A DNA stretch of 64,000 nucleotides, from assembly GCA_951213105.1 (NCBI GenBank), contig OX578134.1, forward strand, positions 143,235,078 through 143,299,077, read 5' to 3'. The position numbers were made by a program, and so were the translations under genes. Below are positions 46,045 through 58,666 of the stretch, piece by piece. The DNA comes from Amaurobius ferox (Eukaryota > Arthropoda > Arachnida > Araneae > Amaurobiidae). Numbering within the stretch: the stretch's first letter is position 1; every line of letters starts with the position of its first letter. The notes beneath the pieces are model-generated. The model searched no databases. It worked only from the letters and a program-made list of their open reading frames with translations, and was not told where the DNA came from.

Positions 46045-46515
46045 TTAACCCTTTGGCTCCCGAAACGGCCCAATCGGCACTACAAGCAAAGTACCGCAGA
46101 CGGCCCAGCGGCCTAAAGATATCCCGACCCCCATTTTCAAGGTGGGAAATTGAACTTCAAAACGCCGACAAAGGGGAAGAGGCTATCTGTCATTCATTAT
46201 ACTCCGAAGTACTTTGGCGACAGGTCTTACTTTTGGCTGATTACCTGGCAAAAACACGGGGACTAAATTCAAGTGTCAGGTTTCGTAATATTTATGAATT
46301 CGATAGATTTTCCTAAGAACTATGCTTCTACTTCTGCTTCTTAACCTTTATTCGTTTGTTTTTCGAATTCGGTTTGAAATGAGCGTTTTGTAAAATTTTA
46401 ACTCAGGATGAGTTAGATTCAATCTTATTTAATGATACTGATGAATCGAATTGCACTAAATCGGAAGGTGATGACTGGTATGAGACTAAGGCAGATAAAA
46501 ACAATCTTGAATTTT
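46045..46515 (+). pseudogene. piggyBac-like element II, 5' end and N-terminal transposase relic
   Basis: Begins with TTAACCCTTTGGCTCCCGAA, a terminus of the TTAA-CCC type typical of piggyBac elements. An ATG near 46379 followed by a frame change gives KILTQDELDSILFNDTDESN, then CTKSEGDDWYETKADKNNL, the acidic N-terminus usual for piggyBac transposases. The coding sequence then breaks off at family C copy C2 and appears to resume at about 47860. A plus-strand ORF at 46020-46316 crosses the repeat junction and is not a gene. Confidence 0.6.
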
Positions 46516-46524
46516 TTATACTTT

Positions 46525-47690
46525 ACAACATTGTTGAAAAGTGTTTATGACCTTGTTCATTCTTCCTGTCTGTCTGTCTGCTCATTCGTATTATAATTGC
46601 CGTATAAATGATTTTATCAAAATGAAATTTTAGTATGCTGTTTAGACGGTCTGTGGAACATATGGGAATGTAAATGAATAATATCACTCAATTAGGTTTG
46701 GATTGAACCCGGTTTGAAAAAATGAAATGCTTTGAATCCTATTGAACCTAATTTTTCAAACATTTTTAAGCGAAATTAAAATTCACAAATTGCTTTGAAA
46801 GTTTTAGGAAATATTCAAATTATCACACAAAATATATAAAAACTATTTCATAAAAATGTATTCAGTAGTTTTTTAAAATAAAAATTAAAATAATAATTAC
46901 ACCCATTATATGAAGAGATCACGTGGCAATGATATGAAAAAATCACGTGACCCACTTCAAAATAAAATATGGTATCCATCTTGTGTCAAAATCGTGATTT
47001 TTAAAGTTATTTTTAATTTATATTGGGTGTTGTATTCGTCCTAAAACTACTTTATTTTTGCTTAATTCATGTGCATCATGTTCTGATCAACGCAATTACA
47101 ATATATTTGAGTTTAAATGATCATCAACCTTTGATTATTTCTACAACGAAGTCTAATTTCCTCTTATGGAGATTGTAAACACATCAAGCTGTAAGATGAG
47201 TTGTACAAGAATTTCTGAATTTCTTTAACGCAAAATTATTTGGAGCTGGAGTCTGCAATATAATTGATATGAATGAAACAGTCATTGATTTTACATAGAG
47301 AACAGACGATTTTATAGTAGAATTTTCTGGTGAAGTTTGAAACACAGAAATAAATTACTTTTACCTCCATGGTTTTAAGTGATGTAAAATAAATTATTGT
47401 AGTATTGTGATGAATGAAAGGAGTAGAATAAATATTTATGAATGGAATTGTTACTGCTTTTTCATAGAGAGCCAGGCAATTTATATTTCAATGACGTCAT
47501 TTGAATAAAGATCAATTTTCGATGAAGTTTGCAAATATAATAAATTATGGAAGTACTGTGATAATTTTAAAAATATTACCGCTGAATGTATCGCATCTTA
47601 GACATGTTTAAATAAAATTGCATTGCAGTTGGAAAGTGTCTCATAATCAATGCTTTATGCATGATTGATCTTTTTTGTTAAATAATGAAT
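46525..47690 (+). repeat. Repeat family C, copy C2
   Basis: Starts near CAACATTGTTGAAAAGTGTT and TATGACC, has TCTGTCTGTCTG and TTGCCGTATAAATGATTTTA, and ends near TATGCATGATTGATC. Aligns with C3 throughout and with C1 inverted. It splits the piggyBac-like relic at 46045-48130. Confidence 0.8.
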
Positions 47691-47759
47691 AAAGAGAAAT
47701 TGAGACTGTTATGATGGATAAAAATGAAGAACTTAATTGAACAATGGATATAGATATTA

Positions 47760-48130
47760 CAGAAATGTATTTGCTTGCCGTTCTGGACCTGTCCATGATT
47801 TGGTGTTAGTCCATTGAAATTTGGTGCTAGTCCATTGCAATTGATTCCTCCTGGTGCTATTCCATTGCAATTTTTTAAATTATTTTACACCGACGAAGCT
47901 GTAGAATCAATTCGGTTAAATACGAACAATTATGCATATTTTTGTGCAACAGAGCAAGAAAATGAAGATGTTTCAATTCAAAGTCCCTGATCAGAAATTT
48001 ACGAAACTCTAATTTTATATATTTCCTGTTATATTTTATATCCACTCAAAATATATCAGGAAAGATAATGATCGCAGTAGCTCAAAGAATAAAGCGTTGT
48101 CAAGCGAGCCAAAATTTAACGCTTTGGTTC
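47760..48130 (+). pseudogene. piggyBac-like element II, central transposase relic
   Basis: The frame at about 47860-47960 reads PLQFFKLFYTDEAVESIRLN, then TNNYAYFCATEQEN. This matches the piggyBac hallmark of roughly plxfFxlfft.e.ve.I..eTNrYA at the entrance to the DDE_Tnp_1_7 domain. Directly upstream, FGVSP, FGASP and PPGAIP come from a 21-bp repeat (TTGGTGCTAGTCCATTG) inside the coding region. A stop interrupts the frame just after, and no catalytic block was found downstream. Confidence 0.6.
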
Positions 48131-50569
48131 TCACCTAAAACACGAGTTCTTTACAGAACACTATATAACATATAAAAAATAATTATTCACTTTAACCCAC
48201 TAATTTTACCTGCAAGGTCGATTTTTACTGATGTAGGTAAATGGAATTTGGGTCTATTCCCTATTTAGAGCAAAAGTTATGTTAATTGAAAAACAAAATT
48301 TAGTGATGTCATTCTTTCGATCGTAATCCCCCTTTTCGAAATCTAGGCTACATCTATAATTTTAATACCATTTATATGTATAGCGCAGTTAACACAATTA
48401 TTTTTCTGTATAGACCATATTATTATATGTTTGTTCCACTGTAGAACGATATACAGTAACACATTCTATATAGAAAGATAATTTCAAGAAAACCTTAAAT
48501 TTTGGACTACGGGTATTATATACATATACCAATCCTTACATAACCTTAGCATATATAAAATTTCATGGTGGCACCAATGTTTTGTTCTGATCATAAAACC
48601 TACTGTATATTCAGATAACTTAGTTATCTGAATTTTAATTATATTTAATTCAAGATGAGTTAGTTATATGAATAACAGATGCTGGTTGCTAGTGGGGACA
48701 AGATTTTACGTAACGTTTACCCTTCATAAACCGTTTACACCTCACAGACATACAGATATGAACTGCTTTACAAAAGTGTTGAAATATGCTCTGAAAGTCT
48801 CTCCTTCAAAATCTAAAATTTAAAATGTTTTTTAAAAAATTCTACAAGAACAAATATTTTGAAGGAGACTTAAAAAAAACAAGACTTATTCCTCATTAAA
48901 TCGTAGATTTTCAGACACTTTCTAGAAGGGGGGGATTTATTGCTTTATATTTGTACCCTGTAAAGCAAACCACCAATTGAACCGTTTTATAATTTGGTTC
49001 CCTTTTCTTTGCCAAAGTTCAGTGGAGCCGTGAGAAAACTATTTTTACAGTCACAGACATCGCACAAGAGTATTATTATTCAGCCTCAAGTTTGGACCTC
49101 ATTTTACAAGATACCCCAAAATAAATGACTGCAGTCCATTTCCGACAGAGCATGACACTCTTTTGAAATATATAACAGACTCATAAAAGCAACTGATTCC
49201 TTGAAGAAAACTTGGGCTATATATTACTTCCAAAGCCCTGGAAGCAACCTGCCTAGCCCACAGATATACAACAATGCATATTGTTCTCCAATTTTCTTTA
49301 TATAGCCATCATGTACAATGACATACATAAACTTATTCAGGGATAAATTACACCGCTGTTTTTAAGTTTGTTCAGCCGATATCTGGGCTTCTGGAGTGCT
49401 GGATGCAGTTAGTTAAATTGCCAACACGGTAAATCAGGTAAGCACAGATAGCCAAACTTATTTTTCTAAAAATAAGCTTGTCAAAGCATTGAGAGCACAG
49501 ACGGTCTAGAATTGGTTTGTTTGGTAGGGGAGAGGTGCTGTTGTCTGCTAAAATCCCACAAGTCCCGGTGTTACATCCCCTTTATCTCGATAGAGATAAA
49601 GAGGATTGTAATTTCAGTTCTTTTGATGGAAACTTTTCCGATCGAGGAAAGTTACGACTTTAGAACGCAATTAATTTCGCCCTTCACAAATCTTAAAAAT
49701 ATGAAACGATATATACGAATGTTTATTACTTTATTTCAAAAGATTATTGTTAAAGATTACTTCAGATTATATTTTAAGCATTCATATTTTAATCATAAAT
49801 ATTTAAAAATTTGAATCAATAAAACATCTTTAAATTCTATGTTCAGAGAAAATAAACATTTAAGTACAGGCAAATAGAGATATTACAAGATCAGGTGTGG
49901 TTTGTGAGATTTTCAAAAAATGGGAATTTGGGAATGTAAAATGTTAGATAAAAAATTAATAAACCTTTCTATGAAAATTAAAATGTGTATTTCTTAATCT
50001 ATAGTATTGACACCACACCCCTTCCATAATCGTCAGTAAACATCAATATACAATCACAACACATGGACATCAAAGAAAATAGTATAAAAATTCTGATTAT
50101 GAATGATCTTAGCAATAGTGTTTGTATTACATAAAAGCATCCATGAACCGGTTAAATATTTATTACGCGTCCCATGAAATAACTGATATTTACAATGACA
50201 ATAATAAAAGCTTATTATGCGCAGAATTTGCGAACCGACAAATTCAGTTCTGCTATCAATAGAGCATCCCCAAGGATTACGCATTCATATTTGTTTTTTT
50301 GTGTGTGAATAATAACAACTTAAAACTCATAAATTTCGAAACATTCTTGTTTTGTCCAAAATTGCTTATAATTTTATTAATAAAGTATATATTTAAAAAC
50401 TATTTGCGGTTTTGGAAAGAAAAGTTAATATAAATATTGAAACATCTCAAACAGCTTTTATTCAAAAGTTTGGGATTTTGCATATATTTAGTCACATATC
50501 CTAAATAATAAATGTTACAAATGCTTGTAACTTTCTTTGAATTTGTTTACATGGAGACACAACACGAAA
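48131..50569. other. Spacer without recognised genes
   Basis: AT-rich. The 100-codon plus ORF at 49512-49814 has no recognised domain. Its start at about 49510-49680 is locally richer in GC, but no splice-flanked exon could be supported. Confidence 0.4.
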
Positions 50570-50790
50570 AATAAACAGGTGCATTACATAACAAATTTAA
50601 TTTGCTTGAATGAAAATTGGCAAATTTCAAGAAGCAGGTGTTCTTATCAAGGCTGATGTATTTGCTTTGAAATCAATCCTCATCCCAATTCTCACAGCAC
50701 TTTTAATTAAACTGTCGGTGGAACAAACAGTGATTAGAATATTTAGTAATGTGGATTAAATAAATGTAGTTTAGTTCGATACCTAGAAAT
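50570..50790 (+). repeat. Repeat family b, copy b4
   Basis: Follows family b order with more divergence: CATAACAAATTTAATTTGCT, AATTGGCAAATTTCAAGAAG, CCCAATTCTCACAGCACTTT, TTAATTAAACTGTCGGTGGA. A further short piece at about 50905-50948 (TAATTAAATTGCCGAAGGAC) looks like part of another copy. Confidence 0.6.
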
Positions 50791-50948
50791 AGACTTCTGT
50801 CAAAGAATGGACTTTGCTATACATAATTTAAATCCTAACTATAAACGTAACTATATTTCTATCTTTCGAAAAAGTAGCTGGCATTACAATGTAATATAAT
50901 TAAATTGCCGAAGGACTCGACAGGGATTATAATACTTACGATATATAA

Positions 50949-51489
50949 TATACGATGAGTATACCGAATAAGAAAAATTAAAAACACGTACACGAAATAA
51001 GTAATAAATAATAATTTTTAAGGAAAACTAAGGCAACGTAAATAAGCACAAAATAAAACAATCATGTAGTACAAGAGAAACAACCTTCGTCGGTGCAAGA
51101 GAAACAACCTTCATCACTGTAAGAGAAACAACAAATCCAAGACCTGGATATAATCCCCAACGTTTCTTTCTTTTGTGTCCATTCCTATTTTGGACTTTGA
51201 ATTTGTTGGTACTCTTGTACTGATGAAGGGGATCCAGCGTGTCCTCGAAACAGCTGCATGCTGCGTTATTGTTTTACACTGGCTTCCAAAAGTTAAGCAA
51301 GGACGGTAAAATTAACAAAAATGGAAAATTAAAACTTTTATTAACTCAAAACTGTTGATGCATTAAAGAAAACAAGAATTATATACAAAGATGAAAAAAA
51401 TATTTACTTTTCTTGTGTTATATGAGACGTCACATTTGGGTCATTAACAAATTGATGTTTAAAGGCAAATAAACCAAGCAGAACTTATA
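50949..51489. other. Spacer with a GAGAAACAAC minisatellite
   Basis: Three units of about 25 bp built on AAGAGAAACAACCTTCRTC lie at about 51070-51132. Otherwise no gene seen. Confidence 0.5.
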
Positions 51490-52440
51490 TTAATATGGTA
51501 TGTGACCACCCTGGACCTTTACACAAACTTTACAACGATTTTCCATGCTTTCAATGAGGTGATTAACTATTGCAGATGCGAGCAATGGTCATTCCTCCGA
51601 TAGGACCCTTTCCAACTCTCTGAGACTGGCTGGAGGAGGTAGACGTGCAGAGACAGCACACTCGAGGGCATCCCAAAGGTCTCGAGGGCATCCCAAAGGG
51701 ATTCAGGTCGGGAGTATACGCCGGTCATTCCATACGAGAAATGCCTCGTTGACGAGTACACTTTCCAGGTACTCATCAACGATGTTAGCTCGATAGGGAA
51801 GGGCACTATAAACCAATCCCAGACCAGGGAAGGGCATCATAGAGGAAATCAGGACCAACTGCTGTTGCGTAGACTCTCGCAATCGGGTCTAGGACTTCAT
51901 CCCGATACCGCGCAGCTGTCACAGAACCCACCTTTAAGGAAGTGGAGCTCTGAGAGATATCCCATTGAAATTCCAGCCCACACTATGACGCTGCCACCTC
52001 TGAATGCGTGATGCTCGATGATGTTCTTGGCCTGATTACGTGTGTGCCTCGTTCTCGTCAGACCCTTATACGTTTATCATCTGATTCCAGGGCAAATCTG
52101 GAATCGTCCGTGAACAGGACGTTGCAGCAAGCTAAGACAGTACAATTGACATGGGTACGACACCACTTTAAACTTGCCCCTTTGGCTTGGACGGTTTAGT
52201 GGAACACAAACACGTGGTACTTGGTTGTACAGTCCCTTCACTTGGAACCTTTGGCGCACAGTACTGTAGATATTGCCTTACCAAGTACCGCTGGAACCAT
52301 GGACATAACAGTTGGGGAGGTCGCTCGTCGATTCCGCTTGGCTACTATAGCAATATACCGATCATCAGAGGAAGTGGTAACCCTTGGAAGACCTGGCACA
52401 GGTGTCCGGACAGCTGTTTGACTTGTTTGGAATTATTTTC
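51490..52440 (-). pseudogene. Tc1-like transposase relic
   Basis: The C-terminus is clear on the minus strand. It contains PLLASAIVNHLIESMENRC and KVCVKVQGGHIPY, then a stop at 51490-51492. Just upstream, in another frame, is ESLWDALE with PSSVLSL. An N-terminal part near 52100-52260 reads VKGLYNQVPRVCVPLNRPSQ and is followed by a TDDSRFALESDDKRI-like block (second catalytic aspartate). Stops, frame changes and a small duplication of CTCGAGGGCATCCCAAAGG at 51660-51699 show it is dead. Terminal inverted repeats could not be fixed with confidence. Confidence 0.72.
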
Positions 52441-53109
52441 ATATTCGAGAAATTGACGAAATCAACGCTAAAAATCAACGGCAAATGATCAACGCCAAAA
52501 AATATCGACGTCTTTGATTGATTGACCTGCTTTAATGCGCCCGACAGCACTCTAAGCGCTCAATGTCTGTCATTCGTCATCTTTCAGTCACAGAAACACG
52601 AATATCATCAAAAATAATCCTACAAACGTTATAAACATTTCGTATCAGCATTTAAATGCACCTCCCCAACCCTCTAGGACCTCCTCAACCCTTCAGAATA
52701 TTGGCGTCTGCAACGATCGCTTAATTAGCATATACCCGGACAGTCAATCGTGGTTGGCTGTAATATATGATTTTTGCAACCTGCCATCTACATTCGCAAC
52801 AATTTTCAGCCTCTCAAATTTAAAAACGCTTTCGAAAAATAAGAATTTGCATTGTATGCTTAACTTTTGGAAGTCAGTTTATTTGTGCTTATTTACGCTC
52901 TGTAGTTTTCCTTATCCTTTGCACAATATGTATTTTACTCATTAATAAACAATTTATTGAGATCATAATATTGTTTAACTATTGTTCTTAATTACAAGAC
53001 ATGAGATTGCATAATTTTTTAAAGGAGCGCTGCTATATTTATAGTAGAATTATTGAGTGAATTTTTCATGCTTTTTAAACGCACATAAACTGCAGTACAA
53101 ATAACAACT
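52441..53109. other. Spacer without recognised features
   Basis: The first ~300 bp may hold the 5' end of the Tc1 relic. A small inexact repeat (AAATCAACGCTAAAAATCAA then CGGCAAATGATCAACGCCAA) occurs at 52458-52500. Confidence 0.4.
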
Positions 53110-53290
53110 TTTTAGAAATTAAACCTTTTTCAAAGAATACTACATTTAATGAAGAAGATCGTTTCCTGTTTGACATTTGAAATTACAGTCCCGCGTTTTG
53201 TAGATAAGAAGAAATTTTGTGTAGACCATTTTAATGGTTTCGTAAGTTAGAGTTTTCTATTTCCTTAAGGAGCAGTTTCTATATATGCAT
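53110..53290 (+). repeat. Repeat family D, copy 3 (diverged)
   Basis: Matches copies 1 and 2 through TTTTTCAAAGAAT, TTTAATGAAGAAGATCG, GTAGATAAGAAGAAATTTTG and GGAGCAGTTTCTATATATGC. Confidence 0.5.
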
Positions 53291-53629
53291 TTTTGATTCA
53301 CCCTATTTTTTCATGAATCATGGTATCCGATATTGACATAAAATGAAATACTTGATATTTTATGCCACTGCCTTTCTTATCTAACTTTTGGATGTTGTGT
53401 CAAATATGGTATACACTTTTAAAGAGAATAATTAAGGATTTAATCAGCATATGGAAATTAAAATGTGGAATTGGTGTGCTTATTGAAAAGTAGATTTTAA
53501 GGAACGAAATAGTAAACATATTGGATGAATACAATGTTGAATTTTTGCAATTTTTAAGCCAATGGTGAAATAATTAAGTGGAAAGCTAATTATTTGAAGT
53601 ATCATCAATCTTACATCCGTTTTTAGCAC
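53291..53629. other. Spacer without recognised features
   Basis: AT-rich, no gene seen. Confidence 0.4.
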
Positions 53630-54870
53630 TGTACAACATAGTTGAAAAGTGTTTATGACTTTGTTCATTCTGTCTGTCTGTCCATTAGCCCGATAACTGC
53701 CGTAAAAATGACTTTATCAAAATCCAATTTTAGTATGTTATTTAGATGGGCTGTGAGACCTATGGGAATATAAATTAATAATATCAACCAATTAGTTTTT
53801 AATTGAACCCGGGTTGAAAAAATGAAATACATTGAACCCTATGGGACCAAATTGTCCAAACATTTCTTAAGCGAATTTCAAATTCACAAATTGCTTCGAA
53901 AGTTTTTGGAAATATTCACATTATCCCAGAAAAAATGTGAGAAAAAATTACAGCAAAATATATTTGGTATATTTTAAAATAAAATTGTAAATAATATGAG
54001 TAATTACACGTGTCAAAATCATGATTTTTAAAGTTCTTTTTAATTTATATTTAGTACTGTATCTGTCTTAAAACCGCTTTATTTTTGCTTCATCTCTGTG
54101 CATCTGTATTTTGAAATAGCGCAATTACAGTATACTTAAGTTTAAATGATCAATACCACTCATCTCGTGTAAAAACCGTGATTTTTAAAGTTCTTTTTAA
54201 TATATAGTGTTGTATCCGTCTTAAAGCCACTTTATTTTTGCTTAGATTTTGTGAATCTACATTCTGAAACAACGCAATTGCAATATATTTGAGTTTAAAT
54301 GATAATCAAACATTAATTATTTCTACAACGAAGCCTAATTTTCACTTATAGGGAATGCAAACAAATAAAGGTGTAGGATTTTTTGTATAAGAATTGCAGA
54401 ATTTATTTAGCGCATCATTATTTAGCTCTGGAGTCTGCAATATAGCTGACATGAATGAATGAAATATTCATTGAATTTACACAGACAAGCAGCCGATTTT
54501 GTCGATGAAGTTTTAAGCATAGAGTTAAATTCCTTGTATATCCATGGCTCTATGTTTTTAAATAAAATAAATTATTGCAGTATTGTAATGAATGAAGGGA
54601 ATGGAATAAAAGTGTATGAATAAAATATTTACAGCGTTTACAGAGAGCCGGGCGATTAATATTTCAATGGTTTTATTTGAATAAAGTTCATTTTTTTCGA
54701 TAAAGTTTTAAGATGTCAAATATAATAAATTAATGTGGTATTGTGATAATTTTAAAAATATTACTTCTGAATGTATCGCATTTTAGAGATGTTTAAATAA
54801 GACTGCATTGCATTTGTAAAGTGTTTCATAATCAATGCTCTATGCATAATTTATCTTTCTTGTCTTATAT
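53630..54870 (+). repeat. Repeat family C, copy C3
   Basis: Aligns with C2 from CAACATAGTTGAAAAGTGTT to TCATAATCAATGCTCTATGC. About 150 bp of the middle is duplicated: the AAAATCATGATTTTTAAAGT to GTTTAAATGATCAAT block at about 54015-54155 recurs at about 54170-54310. Confidence 0.8.
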
Positions 54871-55956
54871 GAAACAAGTTATGGCTTTGGGCGCTGTGTA
54901 AATTATGACAGAAATGTGGCGGCCACGAAACGAAATTTTGTAACGGAAGTGATATATTATTGCTAGGAGTAACTAACAATAAAATTATTGCTATAATTAG
55001 AAGATCCAAATTGACAACAAATTCGGTGGCCTTGAAGAATTACTTGGCAAAGTATCTCCAACTTTGTAAATTTTGCAAGGTTTGGTAACTTATCGAATGT
55101 TGTAGATTGGCTGAGAATTTCAGAAGTTATTTGCTTTTCCCATATTTTCCTACAAAAGTCTTGCTATTATTTAGGTCATCGACCATTTGGGTTGTTGACG
55201 TGATGACAGAGTCCAAAGTGTAATTTTTCTTCTGAATATACTATATGTTCTTTAATATTTGTTTATTTTCTTAAGAGAATAGAGAACCCTCACCAAAGAA
55301 TGGATTGAAAGGTGAATTCACCCCTGCTTCTCTAAAATACATCTATTTAAATTGAGAAATTATTATAATAACTGAAGAAAGAACTATAAATATTATAAAA
55401 TGTATTATAAAACATATTATAAAAACATATAACTGAAAAAAAAATATTTTGAGAAACATAAAGATACACCGAACTGCAATGGAAGATTAAATTACCGAGA
55501 ACGATAAAAATTCAAAGACATAAAGAAATGCAAAGAAGAATTAAAAACATAAGGCAAAATAAAATATGTGATATAAGTGCAAAATAAACTATTTTAGACA
55601 TTATATCCTTCTAAATAAACAAAAATTTATTATAAATTTATAATGATTGAATATGATAATGCTACTTAATATATCCACAATAAACTTTGCAAAATGCAGC
55701 AAATTGTATTAGAATCGTGGCTGGAAAAAATCCAATTCTCTTCTTTTAATTGAAGAAAGACCATAAGATAGGTTTATTTTGAATGAACTTGTTATTAAAT
55801 GATTTATCCAATGTTGAAAGTTTGTTACAGATGGCTCCCTTAAATGATGATATTTTGTTAGTGGATAATCAAACAGAGAGTGTATTAAATTGCCATCACC
55901 TGTGTTACAAATACAAGCTTGTAGAACTAATGTTCTGTGGACAAATGAGGAAAAAT

Positions 55957-55957
<1 letters not shown>
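54871..55957. other. Spacer without recognised genes
   Basis: AT-rich. The 59 non-repetitive codons before the TA run at 55783-55957 have no recognised domain. Confidence 0.4.

Positions 55958-56040
<83 letters not shown>
55958..56040. repeat. (TA)n microsatellite, left of a Tc1 insertion
   Basis: About 41 uninterrupted TA units, ending at the left terminal repeat of the Tc1-like element. Confidence 0.95.
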
Positions 56041-56042
<2 letters not shown>

Positions 56043-57278
56043 TTTATCGCAAAAAAATCGAAGCACCCCTAAAAAATAATTCGATCATCTGGAAATTTCG
56101 CATGAAAATTCCCTTATACCAATTATTCAAATGATTAAATTTGCAAGGCCAATGAGTGTTAACTTCGGTCATAGAGCGCGTTTCTACTGCGCAACTGGCA
56201 TCCCAGAAAACATGTTAAAATATGGACGGTTTATCTTTGCTCGTTATCTACGTTGCAGTCCCGTGGAGAGACAACGAATAATGCCGTTACGACGTTGGTG
56301 AAGACTTGGAAGAGTTATTAGCTGAGTTGCCGCAATTAAACGAGTTCGAACGTGGTCGTATACGGGAAGTCGTAGTCGGGATACGTCGTAGTCGGGATAC
56401 GTGAAGCTGGCGGGTCATTCCGAGTAACAGGCCGACACCTGCACCGAACGGACAAACTGTGCAAAGTTGCTGGCAGCAATGGCTGATGCAAGGAACTCAT
56501 CTGAGGAATGAAAGCGCTGGAAGAACAAGGTGCACTAATGTGAGGCAAGATCGGATGCGACTGTCCTGAACTGGCCCAACGGCATGGTTGTCCGCCATCT
56601 AACGTGCTGCAACTTTTACCATACCACCCGTGGTACCTTCCACCATCTGACGGCGCTTGACTGAGGCGGTGTTACACTCACGGTGGTCATTAAGACGTTT
56701 GCCCATAACCCTACAACATCGACAGAGTCGTTTGTAAAGGTGTCATAGCCGAACACCATGTCTGCCAGCAGACTGGCAAAGCATAGTGTTCAGCGATGAA
56801 TCACGCAGTTTTTCAACAGATAACCATCGGATACGTGTGTGGAGAGGCCCGGCCCAGTGATCTTAATCAGTCTTTGTTTACACTGGAAAACAGCCATTAC
56901 CCCTGGTGCGATTGTGTGGGGTGCTATCTCTTACGACAGCAGATTGCACCTAGTCATCTTGCAGATCCGCTAGATTCGGACACCCCGAAATGTAGCAGAT
57001 CTGGAGAAACAATTGAGGAATGCCTTGCAGAATGTATTGTAGGATGACATTAGGAATTTTTATCACTCCTTACCTAAACGTATACAAGCATGCATTGCCG
57101 CCAATGGTGGTTTCACCAATTACTGATTTGCAAATTCAATGTGCAATTGCTAACCATTGACGTGTCCTGCGGCCTTGATTTTGTATTCATTTCATTATCT
57201 GTGTATGAGCTGTACGCATATTTAATTTCAATAAAAACAGAAACTTTCTTCATGGCGCTTCGTTATTTTTGCAAATGA

Positions 57279-57280
<2 letters not shown>
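56041..57280 (+). mobile_element. Tc1-like transposon inserted in a TA microsatellite
   Basis: The left terminal repeat is ACTTTATCGCAAAAAAATCG then AAGCACC; the right, reverse-complemented, is ACTCATTTGCAAAAATAACG then AAGCGCC. About 26 bp pair at each end. Both flanks are TA microsatellite (55958-56040 and 57281-57311), so the target was a TA within such a tract. The 1240 bp size is usual for Tc1 elements. Confidence 0.88.
56290..57126 (+). pseudogene. Tc1-like transposase relic
   Basis: Plus-strand frames give LNEFERGRI near 56337, EAGGSFRVTGRHLHRTD near 56405, and near 56789-56860 SIVFSDESRSFSTDNHRIR then VWRGP, the second-aspartate block. The C-terminus reads KRIQACIAANGGFTNY and a stop at 57124-57126. 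Every segment is separated by stops or frame changes. A small duplication of GTAGTCGGGATACGT lies at about 56370-56402. Confidence 0.8.

Positions 57281-57311
<31 letters not shown>
57281..57311. repeat. (TA)n microsatellite, right of the Tc1 insertion
   Basis: The other half of the tract at 55958-56040, split by the transposon. Confidence 0.95.
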
Positions 57312-57314
<3 letters not shown>

Positions 57315-58666
57315 GAAGTATGCCGCAGCCTAGCAGCATGCTGAAACCGGGGATTTAAGGGGTCACAATCCCATCTTAGGCCTTTTTAGCATTTTAGCAT
57401 ATTACCCGTTAGCCTCCCCATCCTTTCATTATCCATTTTTTATATATCTTATTTTAATATATATATATATATAATGTAATTTAACTAATAGGGTTAAAAG
57501 TGAACTTGGAGAGACACTGTAAATCACCTAAAACTAATTAAAAGTCTATTAATGAATACTACATTTATATATAAATTTTAGATCTGCGACATCTGCGCAT
57601 TGCCGTCTGCGTTATACATCAGTATGTGCAAATGGATTGCTTGCATAGCACACTCGGTTGGGGGGAGAATGCAAATATTGCATCAAAGTGTTTCATCGAC
57701 GATAATTATCGATCATTTGTGGTCAGATTCCGACACCGAAACAATCAATATCATGTAACAAAGTTACTCACTATTTCGCAATTCAATGTGATCTTAGAGT
57801 TTTACATTTATCGAATTTTTTAAATTTTGTTATACGGCTTTATCATCTATATAGTAGTGAAACAGTCCATGTCATTTTGAGATTGTAATATTTTGTAGAA
57901 ATTGAGTATTTCCGTCTGATTGTAAAACGTATATAAAAATTGTAGTATTATAATAAAATTGAATCACATAGAGCCTTTTTAATGATATATATTTCAATAC
58001 TCGAAAAGTTAGTATTTAAACCTTACCTTTAAACTATGGATGTTAGATTTTCTAAGGGTTTGTGAAAATGCATGTTTTATATTTTTAATAAATATAAAAT
58101 ACTTAGAATGAAAGATTAAAAAATTTGCCTCCAAATATCACTTCTCATAAGCATTTAAAATCGACATAAAATTTGAATTTTTTTTCATTTATAAATAATA
58201 AATAGTATTTAAATCTATTTAAATTTAAAATGTAATTAAATTTTAAATTTCATTTTTGAAAACTTTAAATAGGCAATTTTTTTTTAAGTATAACTTCTTG
58301 GATGGACACTATCAGCACTATTTTTGTTTCTGGAAGCAATAGTTTTGTAGCAATCAGACGCTCAATAAATATATATAAAATACATTTTTAATAAATTCAT
58401 GAACGTTATACAATTTTTAAAAACAGTATTATCAGATTCAATTTATTGTAAAAATTATAATATATGCTACAAATGTTCACTTATTAACTATAAAAGGTTT
58501 AGGTATTATTGATATATAGTAGAAGAGATACAACATAAAATGTGAAGCATGGAAATGCGTTATGGCACTTTAAAAACTCTTAAGACAACCCTAAATACAT
58601 TTTTCAAAAATGATTTATTATCGAATTATTGTATTCTTGTATTTTATATTGTAGACAATTGTAAAT
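57312..58666. other. Spacer without recognised genes
   Basis: A short TA run occurs at about 57458-57472. The stretch 57312-57420 is GC-richer and resembles nothing else here. The 65-codon ORF at 57626-57823 has no recognised domain. Confidence 0.4.

Noticed and set aside
46020..46316. 98-codon plus ORF as a gene
   Set aside because: It crosses the junction of the direct repeat and the piggyBac-like terminus, and the transposase reading lies further downstream.
49512..49814. 100-codon plus ORF as an exon
   Set aside because: Slightly GC-richer at its start, but it decays into AT-rich sequence and has no domain or convincing splice sites.
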